NCBI GenBank assembly: GCA_965223405.1
Contig: CBDCWO010000006.1
Location: forward strand, 1,426,001-1,490,000
Origin: CBDCWO01 sp965223405
GTDB taxonomy: Bacteria > Bacteroidota > Bacteroidia > Chitinophagales > Saprospiraceae
Length of the DNA stretch: 64,000 nucleotides
Reading direction: 5' to 3'
Made by a program: the position numbers and the translations under genes
The notes under the pieces: model-generated
Seen by the model: the letters and a program-made list of their open reading frames with translations, nothing else
Told to the model about the DNA's origin: nothing
Database searches by the model: none
Shown: piece after piece, positions 18,413 to 27,010 of the stretch
Layout: each line of letters begins with the position of its first letter
Position numbering within the stretch: position 1 is the stretch's first letter

Positions 18413-19392
18413 TAACTAATATTTCGTACTAAGATAACCAGGCCTACTATAAATACCACACCTATCAAAATATACAGCCATGAGGTATTGGATTTAGATC
18501 CCTGAACCACTTCAACTTCTGACGACAGCGCATCTATAATAGTATCTGCATTAAATTTTAGCATCTTCAAGTAAGTCCCGGCAGGTGAATCCGGTTCCCC
18601 AAGTGAATCCGCATACAGCTTACCTCCAATTCTGATCTTGTTGTCATGGGCCAGTTGCTGTAGTAATTTTGGATTAACTGTACTTTCTATGAACACCGCC
18701 GGAATATTATTTTCTTTAATGATCTTGTTTAATCGAATGACATCAGATGTTTGAGCATCTGCATCAGTTGATGTACCCAGTATTGATTCGGTTCGTATCT
18801 TATATCGTTTGCCGAAATAATGGAATGCATCATGAGAAGTAATTAGTACCCTCTTCTCAGCCGGAATTTCAAGTATTCTATCTACGATGTATTGATCAAG
18901 TTGTTGTAATTCGTTGGAATACACTTCATAATTCTGGCGAAATACCGCTTCTTGCTCCGGTTTTAATTCAATAAATGCTTTCATGATGTTGGAAGCATAG
19001 ATGATGCCGTTACTGGCATCCATCCAGGCGTGTGGGTCAGTTGCATTTTCATAAATTTGACTTTCGATCACATCAATGCCGCGTGTTACCAAAACCGATG
19101 TAGCACCAGTCCCTGAATTATCAATCAACTCGTTCAACCATCCTTCAAAAGTTAATCCGTTCCGAAAAATCAAAACAGCTCCATTGATCAAGGCCACGTC
19201 GGATGGTGTGGGTTCATAAAGATGGGGGTCGCCACCAATTGGCACGATACTTTTGTATTCAAATAGCTCTCCCCCAATGTTTTTCGCTATGTCATTGATC
19301 ATGGAAGCAGTAGACACAACTAATTGCTTCTCCTGGCATAAACCAAAGAAAGAGGTCAGGAGGGTGAGTAAAAGCAAGCTGTATTTATTCAT
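18412..19392 (-). CDS. Metal ABC transporter substrate-binding protein, TroA/ZnuA type
   Basis: 326 residues. A signal peptide (to about 20) precedes a cluster A-I fold with metal ligand candidates His in GGDPHLYEP and DPHAWMD, His in TSHDAFHYFG, and a later Glu/Asp pair (VFIESTVNP, YADSLG). No His-rich loop is seen, which is more in line with manganese/iron than zinc binders. Unusually, the C-terminus ends in a transmembrane helix (about residues 303-321, SWLYILIGVVF) and a short basic tail, so the protein is anchored in the inner membrane at its C-terminus. It overlaps the mntR gene by 8 nt and the ATPase gene by 1 nt. Confidence 0.9.
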   Translation of the reverse strand: MNKYSLLLLTLLTSFFGLCQEKQLVVSTASMINDIAKNIGGELFEYKSIVPIGGDPHLYEPTPSDVALINGAVLIFRNGLTFEGWLNELIDNSGTGATSVLVTRGIDVIESQIYENATDPHAWMDASNGIIYASNIMKAFIELKPEQEAVFRQNYEVYSNELQQLDQYIVDRILEIPAEKRVLITSHDAFHYFGKRYKIRTESILGTSTDADAQTSDVIRLNKIIKENNIPAVFIESTVNPKLLQQLAHDNKIRIGGKLYADSLGEPDSPAGTYLKMLKFNADTIIDALSSEVEVVQGSKSNTSWLYILIGVVFIVGLVILVRNIS

Positions 19393-20047
19393 AATCTCGC
19401 ATTAAAAGTTTTTCGGCAGTTTCTGATGAAATCACATGAATGTATTTTCGGTCAATTTTGATCTGAAGCGAATGGTCGTATTCCATATAATCTAAAATTT
19501 CAATATGAGATCCGATATTAATATTCAAGGCCTTAAGATATTTAAGAAATTCGGTGGAATGGTCCCTCACCGCAATCAACTCACCCCTTTTGTCCGGGTC
19601 AAACTCAGTTAACGGAATTTGATTTCTAAGGGTAAATTTTCCACTTGAACTAGGGATTGGATCGCCGTGAGGATCAAATTTGGGATTACCCAAATAATTA
19701 TCTAGCCGATTGATCAATTCGTCCGATTGAATATGTTCCAGTTCCTCGGCGATGTCATGGACTTCATCCCAGTCAAATCCCATTTTCTCAACTAAAAAAT
19801 ATTCCCACAAACGATGTTTACGTACCAGTTGAGTAGCCAATTTTCTTCCTAGGGATGTCAAGGTTGCACCTTTGTATTTTTCATAAACCACCAACTGTTT
19901 ATCCGAAAGTTTTTTCAACATATCTGTAACGGATGCCGCTTTAGTCTTAACCATTTCAGCAATAGAATTGGTACTGGCAACACTTCCATCCTTTTCATGA
20001 AGCATATAAATGGCTTTCAAATAGTTTTCTTCTGTAAATGAAATCAT
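19385..20047 (-). CDS. mntR: DtxR/MntR-family metal-dependent repressor
   Basis: 220 residues. An N-terminal winged helix (SFTEENYLKAIYMLHE, then a recognition helix in KAASVTDMLKKL), a dimerisation and metal-binding domain with EELEHIQSDELINRLD, and a C-terminal FeoA/SH3-like domain (about 150-215) can be seen. It senses manganese or iron and represses metal uptake genes. It is the first gene of the operon that encodes the substrate-binding protein and ATPase, and a palindrome of DtxR type lies just upstream over its promoter, so it probably controls itself and the transporter. Confidence 0.9.
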   Translation of the reverse strand: MISFTEENYLKAIYMLHEKDGSVASTNSIAEMVKTKAASVTDMLKKLSDKQLVVYEKYKGATLTSLGRKLATQLVRKHRLWEYFLVEKMGFDWDEVHDIAEELEHIQSDELINRLDNYLGNPKFDPHGDPIPSSSGKFTLRNQIPLTEFDPDKRGELIAVRDHSTEFLKYLKALNINIGSHIEILDYMEYDHSLQIKIDRKYIHVISSETAEKLLMRDYE

Positions 20048-20065
20048 AAATCACCTTCAAGGTTA

Positions 20066-20073
20066 CAAAGTTA
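20066..20073 (-). promoter_or_regulatory. Putative -7 element of the mntR operon
   Basis: On the minus strand this reads TAACTTTG, a full match to TAnnTTTG. It lies 19 nt upstream of the mntR start codon. The place where the -33 element would be is occupied by the putative operator. Confidence 0.5.
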
Positions 20074-20082
20074 TAGAAAATA

Positions 20083-20098
20083 TTTAGATTAGCCTAAA
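20083..20098. promoter_or_regulatory. Putative MntR/DtxR operator
   Basis: TTTAGATTAGCCTAAA is an imperfect palindrome with TTTAG/CTAAA arms (12 of 16 positions symmetric), close to the TTAGGTTAGCCTAA-like boxes of the DtxR family. It covers the -33 region of the mntR promoter. A second half site, ACCTAAAT, lies at 20114-20121. Confidence 0.5.
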
Positions 20099-20308
20099 TT
20101 TATTTTTTTATAGACCTAAATACGCTCTAAAAAATGCCATTAACCACATTGGAATATACCATAATAGCTGAAATCAAAACCTTGATTAAACTCAGAAAGC
20201 AACCCATTTCCTCCGTCCCAAATGATCACAGATTGGAACTAGATCCCTGCCGGCTGCTGGCGGGTTTTAACCTGCATTTGCTATGTACCTGACACACTAA
20301 ATATTTGC

Positions 20309-20339
20309 TTGGATAACCGGCAAATTTACCTTACTTTTG
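20309..20339 (+). promoter_or_regulatory. Putative hppA promoter
   Basis: TTG at 20309-20311, a 20-nt spacer and TACTTTTG at 20332-20339 form a good Bacteroidota promoter. Transcription would start near 20346, about 44 nt before the ATG at 20390. Confidence 0.55.
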
Positions 20340-20389
20340 CCCCTTCAAATTTCGAAACAAATCATTATAAAATACACAATAAAAGGATT

Positions 20390-22552
20390 ATGGCAGATCA
20401 AATTATGTACGCTATACCTATTTTAGGAATAATAGGTTTACTATTTACATTTTGGAAGTCTACCTGGGTCACCAAACAAGATGCCGGGACTGATCGTATG
20501 GCAAGAATTGCCAAACATATTGCAGACGGTGCAATGTCATTCTTGAAGGCAGAATACCGGGTTTTGATCTTTTTTGTGATTGCAGTTGCGATCATACTGG
20601 GCGTAACCGCCGATTCTGAAGAATCACACCCACTGATTGCATTGTCATTTATCTTAGGTGCTTTTTGTAGTGCATTAGCCGGATTTATTGGGATGCGTAT
20701 TGCGACCAGAGCCAATGTCCGTACTACTAATGCAGCCAGACAGGGACTGGGACGAGCACTCGAAATCGCTTTTGCCGGAGGCTCGGTGATGGGATTGGGA
20801 GTAGTCGGATTAGGAGTACTGGGATTAGGAACACTATTCTTAGTCTATAGCAATTTAGGATGGGATATTGAAAAAGTGGTAGGAGTAGTAACCGGATTTT
20901 CATTTGGTGCTTCTTCTATAGCGCTCTTTGCACGTGTCGGTGGCGGGATATATACCAAGGCCGCAGATGTTGGAGCGGATTTGGTGGGTAAAGTTGAAGC
21001 CGGAATACCTGAAGATCATCCATTGAATCCAGCGACCATAGCCGATAATGTGGGAGATAATGTTGGGGATGTGGCAGGTATGGGAGCTGATTTATTTGAG
21101 TCATATGTGGGATCGATAATAGGTACTATGGTTTTGGGTGCTGTGTTTATCGGACAGGCTACAGGATTCGAAACCAGTAACCAATTTAATGGTTTAAATG
21201 CAGTTTTATTGCCTTTGATTTTGGCTGGTGTAGGTATCCTAACCAGCGTACTGGGAACTTTTTTCGTAAGAGTACGTGAAGGAGGAAATCCGCAGACCGC
21301 TTTGAATACAGGAGAATTTATTTCTTCAGGGATCATGCTGGCAGCGACTTATTTCCTGGTGACCTGGATTTTACCTGAGAGTTGGTCTTTTGGAGCTTTT
21401 AATTATACCAGTACCGGAGTATTTTTTGCGGTCATACTGGGATTATTGGCTGGTTTGGGTATAGGATATATTACTGAATTTTACACCGGCACAGGTACCC
21501 GCCCGGTTACCTCAGTTGCTAAACAATCTCTTACCGGGTCTGCAACAAACATTATCGCAGGATTGGGAGTTGGAATGCAGTCCACCGCAGTTCCTATTTT
21601 AATTCTCGCTATCGCTATAATGGGAGCCCACTATTTCGCAGGCCTTTACGGTATTGCTATTGCTGCCGTAGGAATGTTATCCAATACCGGAATCCAATTG
21701 GCAGTGGATGCTTATGGTCCAATATCCGATAATGCCGGAGGTATTGCGGAGATGAGTGATTTACCCAAAGAAGTTAGACAACGTACAGATAAGTTGGATG
21801 CCGTAGGTAATACCACCGCGGCTATTGGTAAAGGATTTGCCATCGGTTCTGCAGCGCTTACCGCATTGGCCTTATTCGCTGCCTTTATGACTACAGCAGA
21901 TATTTCGACTATCGATATTTCTAAACCACAAGTTATGGCCGGCCTGCTGGTAGGTGGTATGTTGCCATTTTTGTTTTCTTCACTCGCGATGAACGCCGTT
22001 GGAAAAGCCGCAATGGACATGATTCAGGAGGTACGTCGACAGTTTAGAAATATCCCGGAATTAACCGCAGCACTCAAAGTGATGAGCTCCAATGAGGACA
22101 AAGAATTTAAAGACTGGTCAGAAGCAGATCAAAAAATATTTGAAGAGGCTGATGGAAAAGCTGAATATGGGAAATGTGTGGAAATATCTACTAAAGCTTC
22201 TATTCGAGAAATGGTGCTGCCAGGCCTGGTGGCCGTGGTAACTCCGGTGGTGGTGGGATTTGGTTTTGGCCCTGAAACATTAGGAGGTCTATTGGCAGGA
22301 GTTACTGTTTGTGGAGTCTTAATGGCTATTTTTCAAAGTAATGCAGGTGGGGCATGGGATAACGCAAAAAAAATGTTTGAAGAAGGAGTTAAAATAAATG
22401 GAGAAATGTTTTACAAAGGATCCGAGCCTCATAAGGCTGCTGTTGTTGGCGATACCGTTGGAGATCCATTTAAAGACACTTCCGGTCCTTCACTCAACAT
22501 ACTGTTAAAATTGATGTCAGTGGTGGCCTTAGTCATTGCTCCTCTACTATAA
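20390..22552 (+). CDS. hppA: K+-dependent membrane-bound (Na+ and/or H+ pumping) pyrophosphatase
   Basis: 720 residues with about 16 membrane helices. The start is the ATG at 20390, behind AAAAGGA; an upstream in-frame TTG is overlapped by the promoter. The substrate motif DVGADLVGKVEAGIPEDHP and the DNVGDNVGDVAG and DNAGGIAEM loops are intact. In GNTTAAIGKG the position that carries Lys in K+-independent enzymes is Ala, so this is the K+-dependent class. It couples pyrophosphate hydrolysis to ion export across the inner membrane. Sodium pumping is common in this class, but I cannot decide between Na+ and H+ by eye. A clear terminator follows. Confidence 0.95.
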   Translation: MADQIMYAIPILGIIGLLFTFWKSTWVTKQDAGTDRMARIAKHIADGAMSFLKAEYRVLIFFVIAVAIILGVTADSEESHPLIALSFILGAFCSALAGFIGMRIATRANVRTTNAARQGLGRALEIAFAGGSVMGLGVVGLGVLGLGTLFLVYSNLGWDIEKVVGVVTGFSFGASSIALFARVGGGIYTKAADVGADLVGKVEAGIPEDHPLNPATIADNVGDNVGDVAGMGADLFESYVGSIIGTMVLGAVFIGQATGFETSNQFNGLNAVLLPLILAGVGILTSVLGTFFVRVREGGNPQTALNTGEFISSGIMLAATYFLVTWILPESWSFGAFNYTSTGVFFAVILGLLAGLGIGYITEFYTGTGTRPVTSVAKQSLTGSATNIIAGLGVGMQSTAVPILILAIAIMGAHYFAGLYGIAIAAVGMLSNTGIQLAVDAYGPISDNAGGIAEMSDLPKEVRQRTDKLDAVGNTTAAIGKGFAIGSAALTALALFAAFMTTADISTIDISKPQVMAGLLVGGMLPFLFSSLAMNAVGKAAMDMIQEVRRQFRNIPELTAALKVMSSNEDKEFKDWSEADQKIFEEADGKAEYGKCVEISTKASIREMVLPGLVAVVTPVVVGFGFGPETLGGLLAGVTVCGVLMAIFQSNAGGAWDNAKKMFEEGVKINGEMFYKGSEPHKAAVVGDTVGDPFKDTSGPSLNILLKLMSVVALVIAPLL

Positions 22553-22568
22553 ATTAAACACTTTTTAG

Positions 22569-22599
22569 AAAGCTGCCTCTTACTACGAGGTAGCTTTTT
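22569..22599 (+). terminator. Rho-independent terminator after hppA
   Basis: An 11-bp stem (AAAGCTGCCTC with GAGGTAGCTTT, one G-U pair), a 7-nt loop and a T-run, 16 nt after the hppA stop. Confidence 0.85.
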
Positions 22600-22750
22600 G
22601 AAAAGATCTGGCATCGAAATTGCATTATTCTTTACATTTCCAGAATCTTTTTAAGTTAGGAATACGTTAAATACTTGACTGAAATTCAACCTATCAATAC
22701 TTTTTTGGGTAAATTGAAGTATAATTGTAATTAATGCTTAATAAATCAGT

Positions 22751-24865
22751 ATGAAATTGAGGAGTTACATCTTTGTTATTCTCGGTGCCGGGATGTTGTT
22801 TTTTGGAGCTGATCTCAGCAAAAACAAATATAATCCTGAGAAAGAAGCCGTCATCATGAAGGGAGTCCTATCCGTGCTCAACGCGGCTCACTTCTCTCCC
22901 AAAGAAATAAATGACGAATTTTCCGCCACAGCTTTTAAGAATTATTTAGACAATATGGATAGTGGCAGGAGGTTCTTAACCCAGCAAGATATCGCCGAGC
23001 TTTCTCAATATGAGTATCTACTCGATGAGGAAATCTTACAAGGTAAAAACGATTTTTTTAATCTCTCTTATGATTTATTAAAAGAAGGTGTACTCAAAGT
23101 CAAAGGATATTACGAAGAATTAATTGATTATGATTTTGACTTTACCAAAGATGAATCGATTGAATTTGATCCGGATAAAAAACCATTTGCAAGCAACGAT
23201 GAAGAGTTGAAAGATTATTGGAGAAAATTTATCAAGTATGAATTAATGACCCGGGTAGCGAGCTATGAAGATGACCAAAAGGATGCTGAAGAAAAGAAAT
23301 CGCGTGCACAATTGACTGAAAGAGCCCGTGATAATGTCCGGAAGATGTTTGACCGGATTTTTAATAATTGGACCAAATTGACAAGAATGCATCGCTATGA
23401 AGTATTCGTCAATTCTATAATTACCCTATACGATCCTCATAGTACATACTTTACTCCCAAAGGTAAAGAAGATTTTAAACTGAGGATGTCTGGAGCATTA
23501 GAGGGAATAGGAGCACGACTTCAGCCAGATGGAGATTATACCAAAGTTGTATCTATTATTACTGGAGGCCCTGCCTGGAAGCAAAACGAATTGGAAGTAA
23601 ATGACTTGATTCTTAAAGTGGCTCAGAAGGGAAAAGATCCCATAAATGCCGTGGGTATGCATATTGATGATGTGGTATCCATGATCAGAGGTAAAAAAGG
23701 AACCAAAGTGACCCTCACCGTAAAAAAAGTAGACGGTATGCAAAAGGATATTACCATTGAAAGGGATAAAGTGATTACTGATGAAACCATTACCGCACAA
23801 GCCATAAAAATTAACAATAAGGATAAGGTTGAAAAAATAGGATATATCAAATTGCAATCTTTTTATGCGGATTTGGAAGATGAAGATCGAACCTGCTCCA
23901 AAGATGTAGCTAAAGAACTTAGAAAATTAATGGACGATAATGTAAAAGGAATTATTCTTGATTTAAGAAATAACGGAGGTGGTTACTTGCATGAAGTGGT
24001 CAACATGTCGGGATTATTCATCAAAGACGGACCCATTGTCCAGGTAAAAGGCCGCCGAAGTGGTGTTCGTAAGTATTTTGACGAAGACGACAAGGTGTTG
24101 TACACTGGACCTCTGGTAGTTTTGGTCAATTCAATTAGTGCATCGGCATCTGAAATCCTGGCCGGAGCGCTTCAGGATTATGGTCGAGCGATTATCGTTG
24201 GAAGTAAAGCTACCTATGGAAAAGGAACGGTGCAAAGTTTTTATGATTTGGATCGCGTGATACGTACCGACGAATCATTTAAGCCATTAGGCGAAATTAA
24301 AATGACTACCCAAAAATATTACCGGGTTGCCGGTGGGTCTACTCAATTGAAAGGTGTAATTTCGGATATCGTATTACCGGATCGTCTGCAATATGTAGAT
24401 GTTGGTGAACGTGAAAATGAAACGGCCATACCCTGGAGTAAGATCGATGCGCTGAACTTTAAACAGGATGTTTTCAAAATTGAAAACCTTCGAACTATAT
24501 CGGAGCTCAGTCAACAAAGGGTTAAACAAAACGAACGTTTTTTATTAATCGAAGAGAGTGCTGCTAAACTTAAAGAAAGGAGAGAAGACAGTGATTATAC
24601 CCTTAATCTGGAGGACTATATATATGATTTAAAAGAAAATAAAAAAGAAATAGAGCATTACAAAATGACTAAAGAGAATATCGCCAACCTGGAGGTTGAA
24701 TATGTAAGCACTGATCTACCGAGCTTCCAATCCGACACGACACGCAAGGTAAGGTATGAAGCACTACAAAAGTCTGTATTAAAAGATATTTATATCAGTG
24801 AAGGGTTGAATATAGTATATGATGTCATACAACAAGAGAAAAACAGACTAGGCTATAAAGAATAA
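22751..24865 (+). CDS. prc: Carboxy-terminal processing protease (Tsp/Prc, S41)
   Basis: 704 residues. A signal peptide or anchor (about 4-20) is followed by an N-terminal helical region, a PDZ domain (about 250-330), the S41 protease core and a C-terminal helical extension like DUF3340. The catalytic pair is Ser ~465 in SISASASEI and Lys ~491 in TYGKGTVQ. Length and order match Prc/Tsp of about 680 residues rather than the shorter CtpA. It degrades or trims proteins from the C-terminus in the periplasm. It is a monocistronic gene between two terminators. Confidence 0.93.
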   Translation: MKLRSYIFVILGAGMLFFGADLSKNKYNPEKEAVIMKGVLSVLNAAHFSPKEINDEFSATAFKNYLDNMDSGRRFLTQQDIAELSQYEYLLDEEILQGKNDFFNLSYDLLKEGVLKVKGYYEELIDYDFDFTKDESIEFDPDKKPFASNDEELKDYWRKFIKYELMTRVASYEDDQKDAEEKKSRAQLTERARDNVRKMFDRIFNNWTKLTRMHRYEVFVNSIITLYDPHSTYFTPKGKEDFKLRMSGALEGIGARLQPDGDYTKVVSIITGGPAWKQNELEVNDLILKVAQKGKDPINAVGMHIDDVVSMIRGKKGTKVTLTVKKVDGMQKDITIERDKVITDETITAQAIKINNKDKVEKIGYIKLQSFYADLEDEDRTCSKDVAKELRKLMDDNVKGIILDLRNNGGGYLHEVVNMSGLFIKDGPIVQVKGRRSGVRKYFDEDDKVLYTGPLVVLVNSISASASEILAGALQDYGRAIIVGSKATYGKGTVQSFYDLDRVIRTDESFKPLGEIKMTTQKYYRVAGGSTQLKGVISDIVLPDRLQYVDVGERENETAIPWSKIDALNFKQDVFKIENLRTISELSQQRVKQNERFLLIEESAAKLKERREDSDYTLNLEDYIYDLKENKKEIEHYKMTKENIANLEVEYVSTDLPSFQSDTTRKVRYEALQKSVLKDIYISEGLNIVYDVIQQEKNRLGYKE

Positions 24866-24891
24866 CTTCCTATAGTAATCTAATATCAATT

Positions 24892-24922
24892 TGCCTGTTC
24901 GTATCTTGGACAGGCATTTTTT
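24892..24922 (+). terminator. Rho-independent terminator after prc
   Basis: A 7-bp stem TGCCTGT/ACAGGCA, an 11-nt loop and six T residues, located 27 nt after the prc stop. Confidence 0.8.
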
Positions 24923-24937
24923 ATATACTACAGATTT

Positions 24938-26788
24938 ATGAACTATCTTACTTTGGAAAATGCCTCTTTGAGGTATGGTGAAAAATTACTATTCGACCGT
25001 ATTGACTTATACATCAATCAAGGCCAGAAAATTGCCCTTATCGCGGAAAATGGCAGTGGCAAGAGTACTCTGATTCGAATTCTAAATCAAGAAATAGCTC
25101 CGGATGGAGATCAATATAATATTTATCACCGTCACGATATCCGGATCGGCTACTTACCTCAAGAGCCGTTATTAAATCCGAATAACACCGTATTGGAAGA
25201 AGTATTCCAGGCTGATGATCCTTCCATCAAAGCGGTCATGAACTATGAAGAAGCACTGCTTGCAAATGACGAACAATTAATTGCTCAAGCGACGCTCCGG
25301 ATAGAAGAACATCACGCTTGGGACGCTAAAGCCAAAGCTGAAGAAATACTACACCGGCTCAAGATTTTTAACTTCGATCAAAAGGTTAAAGCGCTTTCGG
25401 GAGGCCAGGCCAAAAGGCTGGCCCTGGCTAAAATTGCCATCACAACTCCTGATTTTTTAATCTTAGATGAACCTACCAACCACCTGGATATTGATATGAT
25501 TGAGTGGTTGGAGCACTATTTGTCATCACCTGGTATCACTTTGTTTATGGTAACTCACGACCGCTACTTCCTGGAAAGGGTTTGTGATCAAATCATTGAA
25601 CTGGACCGGGGAAAGCTGTTTGCATATCCCGGCAACTATTCCACCTTTCTTGAACGAAAAGCATTGCGTGAGGAAATTGAAAAAGGCAATATACTCAAGC
25701 ATCGAAAACTGATGAAACACGAGTTGGAGTGGGTGAGGCGGATGCCAAAAGCCCGTAGTACCAAAGCTAAATCGCGCTTGGATAAATTTGAGGAAATAAA
25801 GTCCATTGCCCGAAACCAAATTAAGGCTGAAAAGTTATCAATCCCCATTCAAAGTACGCGATTGGGTTCAAAGATTCTTGAATGCCATGATGTTTCCAAA
25901 TCTTTTGACTCCCTCACGATCATCGACCATTTCAACTATAAATTTAAAAAGGGAGAATGTATCGGGATAGTTGGACCTAATGGAGTTGGAAAAACTACTT
26001 TGGTAAATATTTTGACTGGTCAATTAAGACCGGACAGTGGCAAGGTAGTTATTGGAGAAACCGTACAATTCGGTTTTTACCGACAATCCGGATTGCTCCT
26101 GGATCAGGATAAACGGGTGATTGATGTAATCAGGGACATAGCCGAATACCTCCCCCTTAAAAAGGGCCAAAAACTTTCAGCAGAACAATTATTGGAGCAT
26201 TTCTTGTTTTCAAGAGCAAAACAGCAAGTATTTGCTTCGCAACTGAGCGGTGGAGAAAAAAGAAGAATTCACCTGCTCCAGGTACTAATGGCTAATCCAA
26301 ATTTTTTAATCCTGGATGAACCGACCAACGACCTGGATATCGTCACTTTAAACATCCTGGAAAACTTTTTACTTCAATTTGAGGGATGTATAATAGTGAT
26401 AACCCATGACCGGTATTTTTTGGATAAACTGGCTGATCATTTATTCATTATGGATGGTAACGGACAAATATTGGATTACAATGGAAAATATCATGAGTAC
26501 AGACAACAAAAATCGGATGCTGGTTTACCTCTTAACCTACCGAAGAAACCTCCTTCAATTGCTCCTAGCCCAAGTAGAAATGACTACCTCCTGGAAAAAG
26601 AAAAAAGAAAAAAAATCCGAAAAATAGAGCGTGAACTGGCTAAACTGGAAAAGCGCAAAAAGGAAATATTAGATTGGTTTGCCCAAGGTATACAAGAACC
26701 GGATGAATTAAGAAAATTTCAATCCGAGTTGGCTGAAATTAATGACTCTATTACCGATAAAGAAATGGAATGGATGGAATTGGTTTAA
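24938..26788 (+). CDS. uup: ABC-F ATPase, Uup type
   Basis: 616 residues. Two nucleotide-binding domains are fused without membrane segments: Walker A AENGSGKST and GPNGVGKTT, signatures ALSGGQAKR and QLSGGEKRR, Walker B LDEPTNHLD and LDEPTNDLD. An ABC-F linker helix pair lies between them (about 240-290), and a C-terminal coiled coil rich in Lys/Glu (about 545-610) matches the Uup DNA/RNA-binding tail. ABC-F proteins act on the ribosome; Uup is also linked to transposon excision and Holliday-type structures. It is a single gene ending in front of a large inverted repeat. Confidence 0.92.
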   Translation: MNYLTLENASLRYGEKLLFDRIDLYINQGQKIALIAENGSGKSTLIRILNQEIAPDGDQYNIYHRHDIRIGYLPQEPLLNPNNTVLEEVFQADDPSIKAVMNYEEALLANDEQLIAQATLRIEEHHAWDAKAKAEEILHRLKIFNFDQKVKALSGGQAKRLALAKIAITTPDFLILDEPTNHLDIDMIEWLEHYLSSPGITLFMVTHDRYFLERVCDQIIELDRGKLFAYPGNYSTFLERKALREEIEKGNILKHRKLMKHELEWVRRMPKARSTKAKSRLDKFEEIKSIARNQIKAEKLSIPIQSTRLGSKILECHDVSKSFDSLTIIDHFNYKFKKGECIGIVGPNGVGKTTLVNILTGQLRPDSGKVVIGETVQFGFYRQSGLLLDQDKRVIDVIRDIAEYLPLKKGQKLSAEQLLEHFLFSRAKQQVFASQLSGGEKRRIHLLQVLMANPNFLILDEPTNDLDIVTLNILENFLLQFEGCIIVITHDRYFLDKLADHLFIMDGNGQILDYNGKYHEYRQQKSDAGLPLNLPKKPPSIAPSPSRNDYLLEKEKRKKIRKIERELAKLEKRKKEILDWFAQGIQEPDELRKFQSELAEINDSITDKEMEWMELV

Positions 26789-26822
26789 CTGACTTAAACA
26801 TCATCAACTTTTACTTGTACTA

Positions 26823-26881
26823 GTGAGGCCACTCCGAAAACTCTACAAATCCAAAAATGACAGTTTTCAGAGTGGACTCAC
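26823..26881. repeat. Long inverted repeat between convergent genes
   Basis: The arms are 26823-26842 and 26862-26881 (GTGAGGCCACTC… with …AGTGGACTCAC), 18 of 20 positions pairing around a 19-nt loop. There is no T-run on either side. It lies between uup (+) and the DUF819 gene (-) and may end transcription from both sides or be a mobile repeat. Confidence 0.6.
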
Positions 26882-27010
26882 AGTGGAAATAGTATTCAAA
26901 CTATACTTTTTCTTCCCTTAAGAACTTAGGTTATGGCGGATTGCAACCATGATTCTTCCTTTATTCTCCATTGCTAGTTCTCTCTGTCTAATTCTTCATT
27001 CATAACTCCT

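Noticed and set aside
20309..20389. Upstream start of hppA at 20309
   Set aside because: The promoter motifs lie inside this stretch, and the ATG at 20390 has a good ribosome binding site and the usual hppA N-terminus.
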